A stretch of 15,208 nt of DNA. Origin: DAOSWM01 sp035380045. GTDB taxonomy: Bacteria > Bacteroidota > Bacteroidia > Bacteroidales > Tenuifilaceae. The stretch spans positions 1 to 15,208 of the forward strand of contig DAOSWM010000065.1 in assembly GCA_035380045.1 (NCBI GenBank), given 5' to 3'. Numbering within the stretch: position 1 is the stretch's first letter; each line of letters opens with the position of its first letter. Below the pieces are notes generated by a model. The model did not search any database, was not told the DNA's origin, and saw only the letters and a list, made by a program, of their open reading frames with translations. This document shows positions 15,136-15,208 of this stretch, one piece after another. Made by a program: the position numbers and the translations under genes.

Positions 15136-15208
15136 ATGATCAAACGCACCCTTTACTTCGGAAACCCTGCATACCTTAGCATGAAGGATAGTCAGCTGGT
15201 AGTTGATA
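15136..15208 (+). CDS. cas1: CRISPR-associated Cas1, 5' end only
   Basis: The first 24 codons, MIKRTLYFGNPAYLSMKDSQ then LVVD, run off the right edge of the window. The opening matches type II Cas1 proteins (KRTLYFGNPAYLS..., LV). Cas1 is the integrase that, with Cas2, inserts new spacers. It begins 75 bp after cas9 with no terminator between, so the two are probably one transcript. The catalytic residues lie outside the window, so integrity cannot be judged. Confidence 0.9.
   Translation, partial: MIKRTLYFGNPAYLSMKDSQLVVD

Overview
The window is a scaffolded piece (one gap of exactly 100 N at 6505-6604) of a Bacteroidota chromosome, probably Bacteroidales or Marinilabiliales. The evidence is a type IX secretion C-terminal domain on a large surface protein, a DUF6702-like protein, promoters of the TTTG / TAnnTTTG type, AT-rich leaders without clear Shine-Dalgarno sequences, a tmRNA tag ending in YALAA and a very long type II-C Cas9.

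Layout. 1-3205 (+): a terminator-like hairpin, a small helix-turn-helix protein, a strong terminator, then an HD-domain hydrolase and an exported M14 zinc carboxypeptidase. 3216-3250: a degenerate 7-bp tandem repeat. 3270-4541 (+): an HI0933-family flavoprotein whose stop overlaps that of a convergent FAH-family enzyme (4538-5149, -), which follows an exported TPR protein (5169-6401, -). 6402-6838: a gene-free stretch of 7-bp repeats around the assembly gap. 6839-9987 (-): a two-gene unit of a small exported DUF6702-like protein followed 2 bp later by an 881-residue type IX-secreted multidomain protein.

10199-10603 (+) is ssrA (tmRNA), with its own -7 box and terminator. Directly downstream begins a type II-C CRISPR-Cas locus: a tracrRNA that I place on the minus strand (about 10821-10898) from a near-ideal Bacteroidota promoter, cas9 (10939-15060, +), and the first 24 codons of cas1 (15136 onward). 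cas2 and the repeat-spacer array must lie beyond the right edge if the locus is complete. Cas9 would use the tracrRNA to mature and bind crRNAs and cleave DNA with its RuvC and HNH sites, all of whose key residues are present; Cas1 would act in spacer acquisition.

The points most worth a second look are the divergent tracrRNA/cas9 arrangement, in which the tracrRNA promoter ends 3 bp before the cas9 start codon; the position of the AT-rich CRISPR locus just after ssrA, a common integration site; and three unrelated intergenic tandem repeats that all have a 7-bp period.
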